From Candidatus Binatia bacterium (GTDB taxonomy: Bacteria > Desulfobacterota_B > Binatia > UBA9968 > JAJDTQ01): a DNA stretch of 17,364 bases. The notes below the pieces were generated by a model. The model searched no databases. It had not been told where the DNA came from and saw only the letters and a program-made list of their open reading frames with translations. The DNA lies in the NCBI GenBank assembly GCA_022827045.1, contig JAJDTQ010000265.1, positions 1 to 17,364 of the forward strand, in the 5' to 3' direction. This document shows positions 13,586-17,364 of this stretch, one piece after another. Each line of letters begins with the position of its first letter. Position 1 is the stretch's first letter. Made by a program: the position numbers and the translations under genes.

Positions 13586-14320
13586 CTAGTGCTCCCGCAG
13601 GAGTCTTCCGTACCCCTCGATCCGGTCCTCCATGCCCAGCGTGCGCAGCGCCCACCACAGGATCGCCTGGCTTCCCTGGACGACGTTGACGCCCAGCTCC
13701 TGCTCGATGGTCTCGATGACCGCGCCGGTGGCCCAGTGGGGCGAGCCCAGGTGGATGGTGTCGATGTCCGGGTGTTCGTGCTTGAGTTCCCGGGCGAGTT
13801 GCAACGGCACCTCGGAGGGAATGGCGCCCACCTCGATGAACGGCACGCCGGCGAACTTCTGGCCTACCAGGGTGGTCTTGTCGGGGTCGGTGAAGCGCTC
13901 GTTGGGCAGGTGTTCGGTGCTTCCCGGAGCGGACGCGTAGGTGACGGAGCCCACCACCCGGGCGCCCAGCGCGACGTCGGCCTGGTGGTAGGCGGTAGTG
14001 CTGTTGGTGACCGGGATGCCGAACTCCTGCCGCAGGTCGCGCATGGTGTCGTCGGCCCGCTGCTGGCCTCCGGAATAGACCACCGGGCCGCCGCCGAAGA
14101 CGATGATGTCCACCTTGGCCCGGGCCATTTCCCGGACCGCGCGCACGGCATGGTTCCAGCTTTCCTGGGCTTCTCCGGACTCGGCCGAGTGCCGGGCCAC
14201 CATGAGGGTGGTCAGGGCGAGGGTGACGCCGGGTGGCGCCATCTTGTAGAACTCGTAGGGGAAGACCTCGGTGACGATGGGCGGCGAGGTATACCCTATG
14301 CGCGCGCGATGGCCGTACAT
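13586..14320 (-). CDS. Cysteine-free Asp/Glu racemase-superfamily protein (maleate isomerase/arylmalonate decarboxylase-like), 244 aa
   Basis: The overall pattern is that of the maleate cis-trans isomerase/arylmalonate decarboxylase branch: MYGHRARIGYTSPPIVTE, then APPGVTLALTTL, the strand VDIIVFGGGPVV (70-81), FGIPVTNSTTAYHQA, and VDTIHLG-like IDTIHLGSPHWAT (186-198), and a C-terminal QAILWWALR helix. Enzymes of this superfamily use one or two catalytic cysteines, at the positions corresponding here to GGGP (76-79) and LGSPHW (191-196). This protein contains no cysteine anywhere, so the usual chemistry is excluded. The frame is intact and the motifs are otherwise kept, arguing for a functional but different activity. 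ATG 14320 follows GGGAGG at good spacing; the upstream frame extension is not conserved-looking. It lies downstream of a betaine-binding-protein gene on the same strand. Confidence 0.8.
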   Translation of the reverse strand: MYGHRARIGYTSPPIVTEVFPYEFYKMAPPGVTLALTTLMVARHSAESGEAQESWNHAVRAVREMARAKVDIIVFGGGPVVYSGGQQRADDTMRDLRQEFGIPVTNSTTAYHQADVALGARVVGSVTYASAPGSTEHLPNERFTDPDKTTLVGQKFAGVPFIEVGAIPSEVPLQLARELKHEHPDIDTIHLGSPHWATGAVIETIEQELGVNVVQGSQAILWWALRTLGMEDRIEGYGRLLREH

Positions 14321-14372
14321 GGCTGACCTCCCGCTCTTCGAAGCGCTCGCTCTTCGCACCCGGATGAGAGAA

Positions 14373-14405
14373 GGGGTTCCGGCGCCGGCGCGACGCCGGA
14401 ACCCC
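14373..14405 (-). terminator. Perfect 12-bp hairpin after the binding-protein gene
   Basis: GGGGTTCCGGCG (14373-14384) and its exact complement (14394-14405) flank a 9-nt loop. On the minus strand it follows the stop of the substrate-binding protein by 22 bases and is followed by TTCTCTC, so it could be a weak intrinsic terminator or a 3' mRNA stabiliser. The next gene downstream, the racemase-like one, has its own Shine-Dalgarno. Confidence 0.55.
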
Positions 14406-14427
14406 TGGCTGGTTCAGCGCGGGGTTA

Positions 14428-15420
14428 CTACATGCCCGCCTTGACCTTCGCCGCCACGTCCGCGGACACCCACTTCGACCACACGTCCGCGTTGTTCTTC
14501 AGGAAGTGCTCTGCGGTCTCCTTGGCGTCCGCCTTCTTGTCGGCCTTCCACGCCAGCAGCTTGTTCACCAGCGAGTTGGGCCACGAAACTTTCGACACGA
14601 ACTCGAACGCCTCGGGCTCCCGCTCCGGGAAGTTGCCCACCACGTAGGTCAGCACCGCGGATTTCGGGTACATATTCGGCTTCGGGTCGGCGCAGTCCTT
14701 GTTGGTGATGCAGGCGTACGTCGCGGGGTCGTGTTTCATGCCGCCGAGTTTCACCATCGGGTATTTGCCGAGCACCGAGGTGGGCGCCCAGTAGTAGGTG
14801 AAGATGGGCTCCTTGCGCTCGTAGGCCTTGGCGATGGCTCCCGCCAGCCCAGCGCCGGACCCCGGATCGAACAGCGTGAAGTTGGCCTTGTCGAGCCCGT
14901 ACGCCTTGAACAGGTTCGTGTTGATGATCTGGCAGGCCCAGCCCGAGGGACAGCCGTAGAAGCGGCCCTTGCCGGGCTCTTCCTTGTCCTCGAACAGGTC
15001 CGGGCGCTTCATCACCGCCTGCAGCGTGGTGAGCTCCGGGTTCGCCTTGACCACGTACTCGGGCACCCACCAGGCCTCCTCGCCGCCGTCGCTCAGGATC
15101 TCCCCGGCCTTTTTCAGCCGTCCCTCCTTCTCCGCCTTGGTCACCACCTCCTTCACGGAGTTGATCCAGATCTCCGGGGCGACGTCGGGTTCGCCCTTCT
15201 CCGTCATGGAAGTCACCGTCGGCACGGTGTCACCCGGCACCAGCTCCACCTGGCAGCCGTAGCCCTTCGCCAGGATCATTCCCTCCACGTGCGCAGCCAC
15301 CGCCGCCGAGTCCCAGTTCATCTCGGAGATGGTCACCTTGCCGCACTTCGCCTGCGCCGAGGCGGCCAGGCCGAGCACGAGAAACGCTGTCGCCAGCAAG
15401 CCCGCTATTCGCAACTTCAT
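14428..15420 (-). CDS. ProX/OpuAC-like glycine betaine (quaternary amine) ABC transporter binding protein, 330 aa
   Basis: A secreted periplasmic binding protein. The signal peptide is clear: MKLR, a hydrophobic core, then SAQA, with cleavage expected after A24. The mature protein starts KCGKVTISEMNWDSAAVAAHV and continues EKGEPDVAPEIWINS, the signature of OpuAC-family binding proteins for glycine betaine, proline betaine, choline or similar amines. Trp/Tyr residues suited to a cation-binding box occur at MNW, EIW, WWVPEY and YYWAPTSV. The ligand cannot be decided from sequence. ATG 15420 follows AAGGAGGATGAT, an excellent Shine-Dalgarno. No permease or ATPase gene lies in the window, so it is an orphan component here. 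The 220 bases upstream show no gene or repeat that I can support. Confidence 0.92.
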   Translation of the reverse strand: MKLRIAGLLATAFLVLGLAASAQAKCGKVTISEMNWDSAAVAAHVEGMILAKGYGCQVELVPGDTVPTVTSMTEKGEPDVAPEIWINSVKEVVTKAEKEGRLKKAGEILSDGGEEAWWVPEYVVKANPELTTLQAVMKRPDLFEDKEEPGKGRFYGCPSGWACQIINTNLFKAYGLDKANFTLFDPGSGAGLAGAIAKAYERKEPIFTYYWAPTSVLGKYPMVKLGGMKHDPATYACITNKDCADPKPNMYPKSAVLTYVVGNFPEREPEAFEFVSKVSWPNSLVNKLLAWKADKKADAKETAEHFLKNNADVWSKWVSADVAAKVKAGM

Positions 15421-15640
15421 ATCATCCTCCTTTTCCTTCTCCGTCCACGCGCCCCCGCCCGGCCTGTGCGTGCGCATCCAGGCGGCGACCCATGACCGGG
15501 TTCCATATCGCCTTGACCCGATTTGCCCTCGTCCCGCGCGGCGTGGAAGGCCGGTCGCATGATCGCTTGCACGCAAACCCGAAGACCTCGACCCGGACCT
15601 CAAACGCCGCCAGCTTCTTGTCAGTGCCAAGGATTATCCC

Positions 15641-16423
15641 CTAAGTGGACGGGGGTGGCAACCCCCCCGATGGTCCTTGAGCCGAATGAGAAATGATTGT
15701 CAATTCACCGCAGCTTTCGACTCCATACCGAGGGCAAAGAACGCGGATTTCCTCGTGCACGGTAGCATTGTCCTCGACGAAGTACACAAACCACTCGTTC
15801 ATGTGCGGCATCACGCACTTCAGAGTCTTGAGAATTGCTTTGGAATCGTGGGTGGCATCATCAATACAGATGTCAATACGGTCTCCCCTGAGAAGTGTGT
15901 CCAGGTAACGGCTGTCCGGATCATATTGATCGAACTCGTAGAGCTCGGGATCGGCCTCACCAAATGCCCCTCTCATCTTGAGCGCCGCCATATTGGCTCG
16001 CGTGTGGGACACGTCGATGTCCAGCCCGATCACGCGCGCGGACGGGAAGAGGTCCGACCAGATCGCAAGGCCTGTCCCCCGTAGGATACCGATTTCCATG
16101 ACGGTGAGTCGCCCAGGGTGATCTAGATACTGTGCGAGATACTGAGCGTACTTGGGCCCATAGCCGTGATCCAGCATCCGGTCACCGCCTCGCATCCCGT
16201 GAGACCCCGGGGGGCTTCTACCGGGACCGCTCGTTGTCGTGAAACCTCGCGAATCGTGAGGGCTTACGCGGCTTCGAGGTACACGGGAAATTAAGCCGCC
16301 GTACTTCATCTCTGTTTCGACGAACCAGGCACTGCTGCCTCGAGGAAGACGTTTCAACCTCCTGAGCGCGACGATGCGGCGAAGACTCGAGAACCACGCG
16401 GAACTCCGGATTTTGCTCCTCAT
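15641..16423 (-). CDS. Class I SAM-dependent methyltransferase, macrocin O-methyltransferase-like, 260 aa
   Basis: A basic N-terminal region leads to MRGGDRMLDHGY (77-88) and then a methyltransferase core. The SAM-binding motif is MEIGILRGTGLAIW (109-122), followed by SARVIGLDID with acidic residues D135 and D137, the FDQYDPDS stretch, the metal-binding-type motif IDDATH (187-192) and FVEDN (215-219). This order matches the family that includes macrolide sugar O-methyltransferases (TylE/MycE type) and related glycan methyltransferases. ATG 16423 overlaps the TGA of the upstream glycosyltransferase as ATGA, so both are translationally coupled. The base composition is clearly lower in GC than the housekeeping genes. 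The likely role is methylation of a sugar in a surface polysaccharide or glycosylated product. The acceptor is unknown. Confidence 0.82.
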   Translation of the reverse strand: MRSKIRSSAWFSSLRRIVALRRLKRLPRGSSAWFVETEMKYGGLISRVPRSRVSPHDSRGFTTTSGPGRSPPGSHGMRGGDRMLDHGYGPKYAQYLAQYLDHPGRLTVMEIGILRGTGLAIWSDLFPSARVIGLDIDVSHTRANMAALKMRGAFGEADPELYEFDQYDPDSRYLDTLLRGDRIDICIDDATHDSKAILKTLKCVMPHMNEWFVYFVEDNATVHEEIRVLCPRYGVESCGELTIISHSAQGPSGGLPPPST

Positions 16424-17364
16424 GTTTGCTCCGATGCCGGATTCCGCCGCCGCTGCGGGTCCCGGATGACCGAGAGAAGAACGTTTTCGTAAGCGGAGAT
16501 GGATCTCGCCGCCGAAAAATGAGCTGCCCCTTCCCGCAGCGCTTGCCTGTTCGCCGGACGGTCGAGGACCGTACTCATTGCGTCCGCCAACCGGGCAGGG
16601 TCCCCTACTGGGACAAGCCGTCCCAGTCGTTCGTCCCGGAGTATTTCCGCCGGGCCCCAAGGGCAGTCCGTGCTGACGCAAGGGCAGCCGCACGCCAGCG
16701 CTTGAACGAGAACCCCGGGTAAACCTTCGTATCGCGAAGACAGCACAAAGAGGGAAGCACGGGACATGAACGCGAGCGGATTGTCCACCCAACCCGGCAG
16801 AGAAACGCGGTCGGTGAGTTCGAGCTTCCGGACGAGGCGCTCCAGTTCCCTCCGTCTGCCACCCTCGCCGAGGATAATGAGGCGACAGGGGCGGTTTGCA
16901 GCGACGCGTGCAAAGGCCTTGACGAGCGTGGGATAGTCCTTCTGTCTCGAGAGTCGACCGGCCGAAAGGATGACCGGTTCCCTCCCGTCGCTCATCCAGG
17001 GATGGTTCGCGGGCGCAGCCATCTGGAGGTCGAGATTCGGCGTAACGACGGGGTTGTATATGGTGGACACTCGTTCCTTTGGAACACCCAGCTGTTCGAT
17101 CAGGTCTTCGGTAACGCCCCGCGAGACGCAGACGAAGTGGGACGCTCGTTCGAACAGGCGCCGGTACCTCCGCCTGTGGTGATGGCGGCGAGCACGGATG
17201 GCGTTGCGGACGGTTGGTACGATCAATGGCATTTTGTTAGCCGGCGATATCTGCCGGAGATTTGGTCGCACCTTCCAAGTGGCTGATTCCAGGTTGTTTT
17301 CATCGTTCTGGCCGGTGCAGACGCATCGGGGGTTGACAAACCTCGCGGCCTGCGGCATCCTATG
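16420..17364 (-). CDS. GT4-family glycosyltransferase, N-terminus outside the window (partial)
   Basis: The frame is open to the window edge and there is an ATG at 17358, but the first visible residues (RRVCTGQ-like RCVCTGQNDENNLES) correspond to the middle of the N-terminal domain of GT4 enzymes, so roughly the first 100 residues lie outside. Visible landmarks are FVCVSRGVTEDLIEQLGVPKERV, the UDP-sugar-binding start ILSAGRLSRQKDYPTL, LIILGEGGRRRELE, LPGWVDNP and SSRYEGLPGVLVQALACGCP. The last is the EX7E site with Gln in the second acidic position, a variant I associate with the subgroup whose motif continues STDCPxGPxEIL. The donor and acceptor sugars are unknown. The gene ends in an ATGA overlap with the methyltransferase, pointing to one glycan biosynthesis operon. 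Confidence 0.88.
   Translation of the reverse strand, partial: HRMPQAARFVNPRCVCTGQNDENNLESATWKVRPNLRQISPANKMPLIVPTVRNAIRARRHHHRRRYRRLFERASHFVCVSRGVTEDLIEQLGVPKERVSTIYNPVVTPNLDLQMAAPANHPWMSDGREPVILSAGRLSRQKDYPTLVKAFARVAANRPCRLIILGEGGRRRELERLVRKLELTDRVSLPGWVDNPLAFMSRASLFVLSSRYEGLPGVLVQALACGCPCVSTDCPWGPAEILRDERLGRLVPVGDPARLADAMSTVLDRPANRQALREGAAHFSAARSISAYENVLLSVIRDPQRRRNPASEQT

Noticed and set aside
14506..15495. Plus-strand 329-codon frame opposite the binding protein
   Set aside because: It is His/Arg/Leu-rich without domains, and the opposite strand has a signal peptide, a strong Shine-Dalgarno and family motifs.

Overview
The window is GC-rich, roughly two thirds G+C by eye. It carries bacterial housekeeping genes, a type IV pilus inner-membrane gene set (pilM, pilN, pilO/P), several metabolic genes and many palindromic repeats between genes. 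This suits a Gram-negative, pilus-bearing uncultured bacterium of the deltaproteobacterial, Tectomicrobia or Binatota kind. That placement is an inference from gene content and style, and no marker here fixes the taxon.

Layout. Positions 1-1340 (+) hold the C-terminus of an unidentified protein (perhaps a flavoprotein oxidoreductase), a 2x[4Fe-4S] ferredoxin and an EamA-type membrane transporter. Positions 1560-2732 (+) encode a NamZ/DUF1343 muramidase-family protein, and 2986-3678 (+) an SDR-fold protein of the type with Phe in place of the catalytic Tyr. Positions 3881-4393 (+) encode a PilX-like minor pilin component. Facing it on the minus strand are pilM, pilN, a single-ORF PilO-PilP fusion and a DUF559 nuclease-like gene (7687 down to 4595), the last three joined by 4-bp ATGA stop/start overlaps at two junctions. 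Positions 7962-13404 (+) hold the classic cluster priA-def-fmt-rsmB (replication restart, then N-terminal formyl removal, Met-tRNA formylation and 16S rRNA methylation), followed by tRNA-Pro(CGG) at 13470-13546. On the minus strand follow a cysteine-free member of the Asp/Glu racemase/arylmalonate decarboxylase superfamily, a ProX/OpuAC-like betaine-binding protein, a SAM methyltransferase and a GT4 glycosyltransferase cut by the window edge. The last two look lower in GC and form a translationally coupled pair, probably the end of a surface glycan cluster.

The most unusual material lies between the genes. (1) Two copies (2783-2963 and 11844-12004) of a 160-180 bp MITE-like element have nearly identical cores in opposite orientation and 30-bp terminal inverted repeats. 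The repeats differ between copies by compensatory changes, so pairing rather than sequence is kept. (2) Four copies of a CCCTCACC...GGTGAGGG palindromic repeat (1354, 4506, 7730, 10745) occur. One supplies the C-terminus of the DUF559 protein, and one carries an intrinsic-terminator-like hairpin plus a promoter-like pair between def and fmt. (3) A 33-bp tandem repeat lies upstream of priA. These repeats sit at gene ends and set or supply several stop codons, so they probably shape local operon structure.
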